43,015 nucleotides of DNA. Source: an uncultured Prevotella sp. (GTDB lineage Bacteria > Bacteroidota > Bacteroidia > Bacteroidales > Bacteroidaceae). A program made the position numbers and the translations under genes. Of this stretch, positions 1 to 7,248 are shown in pieces. Location of the stretch: contig OMXO01000018.1 in NCBI GenBank assembly GCA_900315035.1, positions 1 to 43,015 of the forward strand, read 5' to 3'. The notes beneath the pieces were generated by a model. It was not told where the DNA came from. It saw nothing but the letters and a program-made list of their open reading frames with translations, and did not search any database. How positions within the stretch are numbered: position 1 is the stretch's first letter; every line of letters starts with the position of its first letter.

Positions 1-83
<83 letters not shown>

Positions 84-90
84 TTTATTT

Positions 91-130
91 GAGCCCTGAG
101 TCAGAAATGACCCAGGGCTCTTTCGTTTTT
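91..130 (+). terminator. Rho-independent terminator of the rRNA operon
   Basis: GAGCCCTG (91-98) pairs with CAGGGCTC (113-120) across a 14-base loop and is followed by a T-rich tract (TTTCGTTTTT, 121-130). It lies directly after the 5S gene. Confidence 0.85.
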
Positions 131-217
131 ACCCCTCTTGGACTATGTCATGCTTATGACTGCTAAGCGGTTTTGAAAAGATTTGGATTAATTTTCGTTT
201 GTATCAGATTATTTGTG

Positions 218-225
218 TATCTTTG
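218..225 (+). promoter_or_regulatory. Bacteroidota -7 box for the GH3 gene
   Basis: TATCTTTG matches the Bacteroidota primary-sigma -7 consensus TAnnTTTG and lies 24 bases before the chosen ATG at 250. A TTTG at 198-201 is closer than the usual 19-21 base spacing, so the -33 element is uncertain. Confidence 0.65.
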
Positions 226-249
226 CGCCATATTAAAACTAACTTAAAG

Positions 250-2586
250 ATGAAGAAAAGTCTTATTATCGGTATGATGGCAATGTTAGCAGGTTGTAAT
301 ACGGCTGTTGATGTGGAACAGCAGATTGATGAACTCTATGGCAAGATGTCGCAGAAGGAGCGTATCGCACAGTTGAAAAGTATGTATATGGACGACCTCT
401 TCGGCGAGGACGGTCAGTTGGATACCGCCAAGTGTCGTGAGTTGATTCCTAATGGCATCGGTCATTTCTCCCAGTTTGCGATGCAGAAACCTCGTGACCC
501 TAATGAGTTGCGCGACCGTGTAGCAGCCGTACAGGACTGGCTGATTCATAACACACCCAATGGTATTCCTGCTCTCTGTCATGAGGAGGTGCTTTCAGGC
601 ATTAATACGCGTGGTGCTACGATTTATCCACAGCAGATAGGACAGGCTTGCTCGTTTAATCCGGAACTGGCAGAATTGAAGACGCTCCAGACGAGTACGA
701 CTATGCGTAAGATGGGTGGCGTGTTGTCGTTGTCGCCCATGGTAGATGTCTGTCGCACGCCCAGTTTCAACCGTCTGGAAGAGTCGTATGGTGAAGACGG
801 CTATCTGTCGGCTGTGATGGGAACAGCCTTTGTGAAAGGCTTGCAGCAAGGTGATTTGAAGAAGGGTGTCGGAGCCTGTTCGAAACATTATTTAGGTTAT
901 GGCGGAGGAGGTGATTCTGAAGAGAAAGAACTGATGGAAGAGATATTGCTGCCTCACGAAACGATGATCCGTCTGGCTGGCAGTAAAGCTCTGATGCCAG
1001 GTTATCATGCGATGGCGGATGCCAATGGCGAGAAGGTGAACTGCGTGGCTAATGGGAAGATCCTGCAGGATATCCTGCGCGGTTATCTGGGCTTCGACGG
1101 GATGGTGGTGAGCGACTATACGGCCATCGACCAGATACCTGGTCTTGAGACCCCTTTGGAGAAGGCTGTGGCTGCCATCAATGCTGGTAATGATGTGGAT
1201 TTCCCCTTCGGAGCCAATTATCAGTATCTGCAGGAGGCTATAGACAAGGGATTTGTGAAGCCGGAGGTGTTTGAGCGTGCCGTGAAGGCCGTGTTGCGCT
1301 ATAAGTTCCGTGCCGGACTATTAGATAAGGACGCGTACCTATTTAGTAAAGAGCAGATTACGCTTGACAGCCCCGAGGAGCGCCAGACGGCCTACGATAT
1401 TGCTACGCAGTCGGTGGTGCTGTTGGAGAACAATGGTGTCCTGCCGTTGAAGGACGCCAAGAATATCCTCCTTACTGGTCCTAATGCCAACACGATGTGG
1501 GCCATGTGTGGCGATTATTCCTTCCCGTCGATGACCTATTTCTGGAAGCGGAACATGGAGGATCTGGAGCATCCGGAGATCGTGACACTGTTTGAAGGCA
1601 TGACGGCCAGCAAGCCTGAGGGTGTGAACCTGATGTACAGTCGCGGCTGTGACTGGACGGAAGAGATTGAGACGAAATTCTCGGAACTGGGCGACGAGCG
1701 TGCCTGGGAGTATGACCTGCTGCACCGTAAGGTGGATGCCGGGGAGAAGATCGATAAGGCTGAAGCGCTTGCTATGGCTAAGCAGAGTGATGTGATTATT
1801 GCGGCTGTAGGTGAGAACGTGATGCTCTGCGGTGAGAATCGTGACCGCAAAGGTCTTCGTCTGCCTGGTAAGCAAGAGCAATATGTTCAGGAGTTGCTGG
1901 CTACGGGCAAACCTGTGGTGCTTGTGGTCTTCGGCGGTCGTGCCCAGGTGATTACAGGCATTGCCGAGAAGTGTGCTGCTGTTATTCAGGCGTGGTATCC
2001 AGGTGAAGAGGGTGGTAAGGCTGTGGCTGATATCCTTTATGGAAAGGTTTCGCCTTCGGCCAAGCTCTCTGTCAGTTATCCGAAGGAGGAGTTATATACC
2101 TCCATCTGTTATAATTACTCGACAGAGCGTGATTCCCGTGTTCAGTGGCCTTTCGGCTATGGCTTAAGTTACACCACGTTTGAGTATCAGAACCTGAAGG
2201 TCGATGCCGAGGTGGCAACGTCGGCAGAGAGTGTCAATGTGTCGTTTGAGGTGAAGAACACTGGTGAGATGGCTGCCGACGAGATTGCGCAGATCTATCT
2301 CTCTCCGACGAATCGGAACCAGCAGATCAAACCGATACAGTTGCAAGGCTTTGCCCGTGTGTCGCTCCAATCAGGAGAGACCAAGACGGTGAAGGTAAAA
2401 CTCTATACGGAGCAGTTCGGTTATTATAGTCATCAGGGCGATCGTCAGTGGAATATCTCACCAGGACAGTTTGTGGTGAAGGTAGGTGCATCGTCAGAGG
2501 ATATTCGTCTGCAGCAGACGGTCACCTTGAAAGGGAGTGCCGTCACGAAACCGTTGAGGGAGTTCTACTTCTCTGAGACGGAATAA
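250..2586 (+). CDS. Glycoside hydrolase family 3 beta-glycosidase, lipoprotein
   Basis: A 778-residue exported GH3 enzyme, probably a beta-glucosidase or beta-xylosidase of the BglX type that removes terminal beta-linked sugars from oligosaccharides. The ATG at 250 is chosen because it gives a lipoprotein signal (MKKSLIIGMMAMLAGC, lipobox LAGC) and follows a -7 box; the longer frame from 199 would put unrelated residues ahead of the signal. The GH3 N-terminal barrel carries the likely nucleophile Asp289 in GMVVSDY. The GH3 C-terminal alpha/beta sandwich follows (VVLLENNGVLPLK, GENRDRKGLRLPGKQ), then a fibronectin-III-like domain from about residue 650. Many family members have SDW where this has SDY. 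It is a single-gene unit between the rRNA terminator and its own 20-bp-stem terminator. Substrate cannot be assigned from sequence alone. Confidence 0.93.
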   Translation: MKKSLIIGMMAMLAGCNTAVDVEQQIDELYGKMSQKERIAQLKSMYMDDLFGEDGQLDTAKCRELIPNGIGHFSQFAMQKPRDPNELRDRVAAVQDWLIHNTPNGIPALCHEEVLSGINTRGATIYPQQIGQACSFNPELAELKTLQTSTTMRKMGGVLSLSPMVDVCRTPSFNRLEESYGEDGYLSAVMGTAFVKGLQQGDLKKGVGACSKHYLGYGGGGDSEEKELMEEILLPHETMIRLAGSKALMPGYHAMADANGEKVNCVANGKILQDILRGYLGFDGMVVSDYTAIDQIPGLETPLEKAVAAINAGNDVDFPFGANYQYLQEAIDKGFVKPEVFERAVKAVLRYKFRAGLLDKDAYLFSKEQITLDSPEERQTAYDIATQSVVLLENNGVLPLKDAKNILLTGPNANTMWAMCGDYSFPSMTYFWKRNMEDLEHPEIVTLFEGMTASKPEGVNLMYSRGCDWTEEIETKFSELGDERAWEYDLLHRKVDAGEKIDKAEALAMAKQSDVIIAAVGENVMLCGENRDRKGLRLPGKQEQYVQELLATGKPVVLVVFGGRAQVITGIAEKCAAVIQAWYPGEEGGKAVADILYGKVSPSAKLSVSYPKEELYTSICYNYSTERDSRVQWPFGYGLSYTTFEYQNLKVDAEVATSAESVNVSFEVKNTGEMAADEIAQIYLSPTNRNQQIKPIQLQGFARVSLQSGETKTVKVKLYTEQFGYYSHQGDRQWNISPGQFVVKVGASSEDIRLQQTVTLKGSAVTKPLREFYFSETE

Positions 2587-2587
2587 T

Positions 2588-2631
2588 AAAAATGAAGAAG
2601 GATAGGCGATTGCCTATCCTTCTTCATTTTT
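2588..2631. terminator. Strong bidirectional terminator
   Basis: A perfect stem of about 20 bp (2588-2607 with 2612-2631) with a GATT loop begins two bases after the GH3 stop. A-rich and T-rich ends on both strands let it terminate the GH3 gene from the left and the tRNA-Thr transcript from the right. Confidence 0.9.
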
Positions 2632-2637
2632 CCCTTG

Positions 2638-2711
2638 AGCCTCTTGTCGGATTCGAACCAACGACCCCGAGATTACAAATCACGTGCTCTGGCCAACTGA
2701 GCTAAAGAGGC
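2638..2711 (-). tRNA. tRNA-Thr, anticodon UGU
   Basis: Read on the minus strand, the 74-base cloverleaf has acceptor stem GCCTCTT/AAGAGGC, D-stem GCTC/GAGC, anticodon loop TTTGTAA (anticodon TGT), variable loop GGGTC, T-stem GTTGG/CCGAC with loop TTCGAAT, and discriminator U. No CCA is encoded, so it must be added post-transcriptionally; a CCA-adding-type gene is present at 34631. The anticodon stem has a U-U opposition at positions 29-41. A -7 box (TACCTTTG, 2759-2766 minus) lies about 48 bases upstream and the terminator at 2588-2631 follows. Confidence 0.95.
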
Positions 2712-2758
2712 GGGTGGGCAGCTACCTGCATCGCGCCCGTTTTGCTCGAAAGCGGGTG

Positions 2759-2766
2759 CAAAGGTA
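2759..2766 (-). promoter_or_regulatory. -7 box for tRNA-Thr
   Basis: TACCTTTG on the minus strand fits TAnnTTTG. A heptanucleotide-periodic A/T array (2770-2804) occupies the region immediately upstream, where a -33 element would be. Confidence 0.65.
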
Positions 2767-2769
2767 CGC

Positions 2770-2804
2770 ATTAAAATTAAGAATTAAGAATAGCAGAATA
2801 AGAA
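2770..2804. repeat. Heptanucleotide-periodic array upstream of the tRNA-Thr promoter
   Basis: Five 7-base units read ATTAAAA, TTAAGAA, TTAAGAA, TAGCAGA, ATAAGAA. Two are identical and the others are degenerate. The array is 4 bases upstream of the minus-strand -7 box. Confidence 0.6.
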
Positions 2805-2862
2805 AATGCTACTTTTTAACGATTTTTTGAGGGAAAGCACTCGCTATATGCGGGAAAATGCG

Positions 2863-2870
2863 TAATTTTG
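2863..2870 (+). promoter_or_regulatory. -7 box for the DUF4199-to-folate-enzyme gene run
   Basis: TAATTTTG matches TAnnTTTG and lies 25 bases before the DUF4199 start codon. No other convincing -7 box was seen at the tight junctions up to 12004, so it may drive a long transcript. Confidence 0.65.
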
Positions 2871-2895
2871 CACCAAATTATCGCAAATTGTTAAA

Positions 2896-3444
2896 ATGAC
2901 AGCACCAGAATATACTCAATTAAAAGCTTATGCACGGCAAGATGGTTTTTTCCTATCGTTGCTTTGGATAGCCAGTTTCATCCTTTATATCATGGGTATC
3001 ACCAATGATATGTTGGGATTGGCAGCCCTTATGTTGGCTGTTATGACGCCCTTCTTCGTTGCCGGCCGTCTGCGCAAGTTCCGTGATGAGGGAAGAGACG
3101 GTGTCATCTCCTTTCGGCGCAGCTATGCCTATACCGTACTTGTGTTCTTCTATGGGGCTGTTCTCCTGGCTGTGGCACAATTCGTGTATTTCGCCTATTT
3201 GGATAACGGCTACCTTGTGAGTGCTTTCTCTAAGATTATCTCTTCGACAGAGGGTAGGGCAGTACTTCAGCAATATGGTATGACGGAGATGATGGACCAG
3301 AGTCTCTCTGAGCTTGCTGCTATCCGTCCCATCGATTTCGCCTTGAACATACTGACGGTGAATATGATGGTAGGATTCTTTCTGGCTATTCCTATCGGCT
3401 TGGTAACATTCCGAACCGTTAAACTTGAAAACGACAAGTCATAA
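2896..3444 (+). CDS. DUF4199-like four-helix membrane protein
   Basis: A 182-residue integral membrane protein with hydrophobic helices at about residues 18-38, 39-58, 75-100 and 150-172; the loop between the third and fourth is polar and probably extracytoplasmic. Size and topology match DUF4199 proteins of Bacteroidales, which have no defined function and often sit just upstream of a family-2 glycosyltransferase, as here. The stop lies 4 bases before the next ATG, which suggests translational coupling. A role accessory to the polyprenyl-phosphate glycosyltransferase is inferred from position only. Confidence 0.8.
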   Translation: MTAPEYTQLKAYARQDGFFLSLLWIASFILYIMGITNDMLGLAALMLAVMTPFFVAGRLRKFRDEGRDGVISFRRSYAYTVLVFFYGAVLLAVAQFVYFAYLDNGYLVSAFSKIISSTEGRAVLQQYGMTEMMDQSLSELAAIRPIDFALNILTVNMMVGFFLAIPIGLVTFRTVKLENDKS

Positions 3445-3448
3445 AACA

Positions 3449-4405
3449 ATGGATATATCAGTTGTTATTCCTCTTTTTAATGAGGACGAATCGATACCCG
3501 AGCTCTATGCATGGATAGAGCGGGTGATGAAAGAGAATCATTTCTCGTATGAGGTGATATTTATCAACGACGGTTCCACAGACCGTTCGTGGGAGATTAT
3601 CAGCGAATTGAACAAACAACAGCCCGACATTGTGAAGGGTATCAAGTTCCGTCGTAACTACGGAAAGAGTCCGGCTCTTTATTGCGGCTTCAATCAGGCG
3701 CAGGGCGACGTGGTGATCACGATGGACGCTGATTTGCAGGACTCGCCCGACGAGATTCCTGAATTGTATCGTATGATCAAGGAGGATGGCTATGACTTGG
3801 TGAGCGGTTATAAGCAGAAACGCTATGACCCCATCTCGAAGACGCTGCCTACGAAACTGTTTAATGCTACAGCTCGTAAGATCAGCGGGATCAAGAACCT
3901 GCACGACTTCAATTGTGGGCTGAAGGCTTACCGCAAGGCGGTGGTGAAGAACATTGAGGTCTATGGTGAGATGCACCGTTATATCCCATATCTGGCCAAG
4001 AATGCCGGTTTCGACAAAATCGGTGAGAAGGTGGTACAGCATCAGGCCCGTAAGTATGGCTCATCGAAGTTCATGGGGCTGAACCGCTTTGTCAACGGTT
4101 ATTTAGACCTGTTGACGCTTTGGTTCCTGAGCACCTTTGGCAAGAAGCCGATGCATGTGTTCGGATTCTTGGGCACCATCATGTTCTTCATCGGATTTGT
4201 CTCGGCTTTCTGGATTGGTGCTGACAAGTTGTGGTGCCTGGCTAACAATATTCCTCAGCGTCTGGTGACCGACTCTCCTTTCTTCTATATTGCTTTGACG
4301 ATGATGATGATTGGTACGCAGTTATTCCTGACGGGCTTCCTTGGCGACCTTATCAGTCGTTCGTCGAGCAACAGAAATGACTATCAAATAGAAGAAACTA
4401 TATGA
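3449..4405 (+). CDS. Family 2 glycosyltransferase, polyprenyl-phosphate sugar synthase type
   Basis: A 318-residue GT2 enzyme of the DPM1/GtrB/ArnC-like class, expected to transfer a sugar from a nucleotide donor to undecaprenyl phosphate at the inner membrane. The N-terminal GT-A domain shows VVIPLFNE, the metal-binding MDADLQDSPDE segment (about residues 90-100) and VSGYKQKRYDP. Two C-terminal membrane helices follow (about 235-260 and 280-305), typical of this class. The ATG at 3449 starts exactly at the family motif; an upstream TTG at 3425 would overlap the preceding gene and adds eight residues without family character. The 3' end overlaps the next gene by 4 bases (ATGA). The sugar is unknown. 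Confidence 0.9.
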   Translation: MDISVVIPLFNEDESIPELYAWIERVMKENHFSYEVIFINDGSTDRSWEIISELNKQQPDIVKGIKFRRNYGKSPALYCGFNQAQGDVVITMDADLQDSPDEIPELYRMIKEDGYDLVSGYKQKRYDPISKTLPTKLFNATARKISGIKNLHDFNCGLKAYRKAVVKNIEVYGEMHRYIPYLAKNAGFDKIGEKVVQHQARKYGSSKFMGLNRFVNGYLDLLTLWFLSTFGKKPMHVFGFLGTIMFFIGFVSAFWIGADKLWCLANNIPQRLVTDSPFFYIALTMMMIGTQLFLTGFLGDLISRSSSNRNDYQIEETI

Positions 4406-4872
4406 GAAAGCTGTTTGGCCTGTTCATCGGTATTCTGTTGCTAGGGTCTTGTTCGTCGATCGACTGCCCTGTGGAGAACCTTGTGTTGGCTCATTATAAG
4501 TTCTATGATGCCGCGGGTGACAGTCTCATCTTGTATGATTCGCTGTCGGTAATGATCACGAAGAAGGATGGTGTCAAAGATACAGTACTTAACAAAATGA
4601 CCGAGAAGTCTTCGTTCTTACTGCCTCTCAGTTATTCCCAGCCTGAGGATGAGTTGGTGCTGGACTTCTGGAATGGTAAAGACCATATGTACGATACACT
4701 TTGGGTAAAGAAGGAGAATATTCCTCATTTCGAGTCGATCGACTGTAATGCCAAGTTCTTCCATCGCCTTACAAACGTGCGCTGCACTATTCATTGTATC
4801 GACTCTGTAGTTATTAAGAACTCAAATGTGGATTTCAACAATGCGACAGTACATTTCTACGTCTATTTGTAG
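4402..4872 (+). CDS. Small lipoprotein, DUF6452-like
   Basis: A 156-residue exported protein. It has a lipoprotein signal (MRKLFGLFIGILLLGSC, lipobox LGSC) and a short beta-rich domain with several cysteines (CP at about 22-23 and three more near 115-131). From memory it resembles DUF6452, a Bacteroidales family of unknown function that precedes a DUF6048 gene, as here. Its start overlaps the glycosyltransferase stop by 4 bases and its end overlaps the next gene, so the genes are probably co-translated. An envelope role linked to the adjacent outer-membrane-type protein is a guess from context. Confidence 0.72.
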   Translation: MRKLFGLFIGILLLGSCSSIDCPVENLVLAHYKFYDAAGDSLILYDSLSVMITKKDGVKDTVLNKMTEKSSFLLPLSYSQPEDELVLDFWNGKDHMYDTLWVKKENIPHFESIDCNAKFFHRLTNVRCTIHCIDSVVIKNSNVDFNNATVHFYVYL

Positions 4873-5524
4873 CTTGCTTATTGGCTTCTTGCTGTTGGCA
4901 GCCTCTTCGCCAGCATCGGCACAGATGAAGTTTTTCAGACTACAGAAAGACTCTATTCCTGTGTTCCGTGGCTTTGCCGTGTCGTTCGACCTTGTAGGTG
5001 CCGGTATGCTGATGTTCTCTGACTACGGACAATATGAGGCAGCCCTGCGCATCAATCTGCACGACGAGTGGTTTCCCATCGTGGAAGCCGGTATAGGTAA
5101 GGCTGACCATGACGATGAAGTGACGCGTCTGCGTTATAAGACCTCTGCTCCCTATTTTAAGATCGGTATAGACAGGAATCTTCTGAAAGACAAGCATGGC
5201 CCTAACCGTTTGTACGTTGGACTGCGCTATGCCTTCACTAACTATAATGTGGATATCTCGCGCCCAGATTTAGTGGATCCCAGATGGAAATGGGAATCAC
5301 CCTTTGAAATCAAGGATGCCAAGTGTAATTTGCACTGGTTGGAAGCCGTTGTCGGCCTCGATGCAAAGGTGTACGGTCCATTCCATCTTGGCTGGAGCCT
5401 CAGGTATAAGATGCGCCTGAAACATACTGAGGGTGAGTTCGGCAATACATGGTATGCCCCAGGTTTCGGCATTAACGATACCAGTTCTCTGGGTGGAACG
5501 TTTAATGTTATCATCGATATCTGA
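4841..5524 (+). CDS. Outer-membrane beta-barrel-type protein, DUF6048-like
   Basis: A 227-residue secreted protein. The start at 4841 (MRQYISTSICSLLIGFLLLAA..ASAQ) gives a clean signal peptide cut after ASAQ near residue 29; a start at 4826 would only add five residues. The mature part has alternating polar and aromatic strands (YGQYEAALRIN, PYFKIGIDRN, LYVGLRYAF, FHLGWSLRYKMR) and ends in a strand finishing NVIIDI, consistent with a small barrel. It resembles DUF6048 of Bacteroidales. The frame overlaps the preceding lipoprotein gene by 32 bases, an unusually long overlap that suggests coupling. Function unknown. Confidence 0.72.
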   Translation: MRQYISTSICSLLIGFLLLAASSPASAQMKFFRLQKDSIPVFRGFAVSFDLVGAGMLMFSDYGQYEAALRINLHDEWFPIVEAGIGKADHDDEVTRLRYKTSAPYFKIGIDRNLLKDKHGPNRLYVGLRYAFTNYNVDISRPDLVDPRWKWESPFEIKDAKCNLHWLEAVVGLDAKVYGPFHLGWSLRYKMRLKHTEGEFGNTWYAPGFGINDTSSLGGTFNVIIDI

Positions 5525-5526
5525 CT

Positions 5527-6555
5527 ATGGACGAGAGGCAAAAGAAACGACTACTCTGGCAAGTACCGTTCCTGACCTTCTTGGTCATCGGAACTGTACT
5601 GATTATCGGGCATCAGCAGAAGATCCCTTATCAGCGGTCGTCAGACTTCATTTTTGGAACGAGCTACAACGTTGTGTATCAGTGTGACTCCGACCTGAGT
5701 CAGAGCATCAAAGCAGAGCTGATGAAGGTGGATTACTCACTGAGCCCCTTCAATGAGAAATCTGTCATAACGGCTGTCAACAATAACAAAGACGTGAAAC
5801 TCGACGAGATGTTTCTCGAAGTATATAAGAAGGCGATGGCAATCTCTCACGATACAGATGGAGCTTTCGACATCACGGTGGCGCCCTTGGTGAATGCCTG
5901 GGGATTTGGTTTTAAGAACGGTTCACTGCCAGACAGCCATCAGGTGGATAGTCTTCGCCAGATTATTGGTTTCCAGAAACTCTCGTTAGTTGATGGTAAG
6001 GTGGTGAAACAAGACCCGCGTATGATGCTCGACTGCTCTGCCATTGCCAAAGGCTATGGCACAGATGTGGTAGCACGCTTCTTGAAGCATCGTGGGGTAC
6101 AGAACTTTATGGTCGAAGTGGGTGGTGAAATCGTCACCAGAGGGGTTAATGCCCAGCGTGTACCTTGGAAGATAGGTGTCAACAAACCCGATGACGACTC
6201 GCTGAGCATCAATCAGGAGATTCAGGCCATCCTCAATGTTACCGATAAGGCGATGGCTACCAGTGGCAACTACCGTCGCTTCTATTATAAAGGGGGACGT
6301 AAGTTTGCCCATACTATCGATCCTAAGACGGGCTATCCCGTACAGCACAATATCCTCTCTGCCACTGTGCTGGCCGATGATTGTGCGACGGCTGATGCCT
6401 ATGCCACAGCCTTTATGGTGATGGGTATGGAGAAGGTGCAAGGAGTGCTTGCGCGTCATCCTGAGCTGATGGCCTACCTTATCTATGATGATGGGAATGG
6501 CCAGAATGCCATTTGGTACTCACCCTCCCTGAGGGATAAAATAGCAGGTCAGTGA
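5527..6555 (+). CDS. apbE: FAD:protein FMN transferase (ApbE family)
   Basis: A 342-residue ApbE-type enzyme, which uses FAD and Mg2+ to attach FMN covalently to threonine residues of target flavoproteins such as Na+-NQR and Rnf subunits. An N-terminal membrane anchor (about residues 9-27) is followed by family signatures: FGTSYNVVY, LMKVDYSLSPFNEKS, the substrate loop AIAKGYGTD, MVEVGGEIVTRG, and the C-terminal metal/FAD region TIDPKTGYPV with ATADAYATAFMVMG. Length and motifs are complete. It starts 2 bases after the previous stop and its TGA overlaps the next ATG (TGATG), so it is co-translated with the Crp-type regulator. No target flavoprotein gene is in the window. Confidence 0.93.
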   Translation: MDERQKKRLLWQVPFLTFLVIGTVLIIGHQQKIPYQRSSDFIFGTSYNVVYQCDSDLSQSIKAELMKVDYSLSPFNEKSVITAVNNNKDVKLDEMFLEVYKKAMAISHDTDGAFDITVAPLVNAWGFGFKNGSLPDSHQVDSLRQIIGFQKLSLVDGKVVKQDPRMMLDCSAIAKGYGTDVVARFLKHRGVQNFMVEVGGEIVTRGVNAQRVPWKIGVNKPDDDSLSINQEIQAILNVTDKAMATSGNYRRFYYKGGRKFAHTIDPKTGYPVQHNILSATVLADDCATADAYATAFMVMGMEKVQGVLARHPELMAYLIYDDGNGQNAIWYSPSLRDKIAGQ

Positions 6556-7226
6556 TGCAGGGATTGAGAATCTATGATCAGCTACTTCAATTCCCGCTTT
6601 TCCAGGGAATGAGCCATGACGACTTGGAGATTGTGGCCGGCCACATCCGTTTCGGCTTCGTCAAGATAGCCGCTGGTAAGCAGGTTGTGGCTGCAGGCGA
6701 AGCGTGTAACCAACTCTTCTTCCTCATCAATGGCAATATAAAAGTGGAAACCACCTCAGATGATTGCCGTTATGCAGTGGTGGAGCAGTTTTCTGCTCCC
6801 TACGTACTACAGCAGGAAGCAGTCTTCGGTTACTACCAGCATTACACTCATAGTTTCTCAACATTGACCGATGCCAATTTCCTGACGATAGAGAAAGAGG
6901 AGATTTCACGTCTTTTGGAAGACTTCCTCGTGTTTCGTCTGAATCTGGTAAACCTTTTCGCCACGCAGACGCAGAAAATGAGCCGTCAGTTGTGGCAGCG
7001 TTCTCCCAAGGATCTTCGTGGGCGAGTTATTCGTTTTTTTGCCAGTCATTCTATGTATCCCGCAGGTCAGAAAGTCTTCTTCATGCTGATGGAGCATCTG
7101 GCTGATGAGTTAAATGACAGTCGTTTGAATGTGTCACGTGTCCTGAATCAGTTACAGCGCGAAGGACTGGTGGAACTCCACCGTGGACGTGTGGTTATTC
7201 CGCAATTGGAGCGACTGTTGATGTAA
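6555..7226 (+). CDS. Crp/Fnr family transcriptional regulator
   Basis: A 223-residue regulator with an N-terminal cyclic-nucleotide-binding-fold sensor (about residues 10-125; GKQVVAAGEACNQLFFLINGNIKV), a long dimerisation helix (about 125-150) and a C-terminal winged helix with recognition helix near DSRLNVSRVLNQLQREGLV. No cysteine set for an Fe-S cluster is apparent, so an Fnr-like oxygen sensor is unlikely; the effector is unknown. The ATG at 6555 overlaps the ApbE stop; the alternative GTG at 6552 adds one residue and is less likely. The position between apbE and an M3 peptidase suggests control of redox or envelope genes, but no target was identified. Confidence 0.88.
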   Translation: MQGLRIYDQLLQFPLFQGMSHDDLEIVAGHIRFGFVKIAAGKQVVAAGEACNQLFFLINGNIKVETTSDDCRYAVVEQFSAPYVLQQEAVFGYYQHYTHSFSTLTDANFLTIEKEEISRLLEDFLVFRLNLVNLFATQTQKMSRQLWQRSPKDLRGRVIRFFASHSMYPAGQKVFFMLMEHLADELNDSRLNVSRVLNQLQREGLVELHRGRVVIPQLERLLM

Positions 7227-7248
7227 GAAAGATTATAGAAAAAGAAAT

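Noticed and set aside
1339-1881. A 180-codon minus-strand open frame
   Set aside because: Shadow of the GH3 gene; the sense strand encodes a full conserved enzyme.
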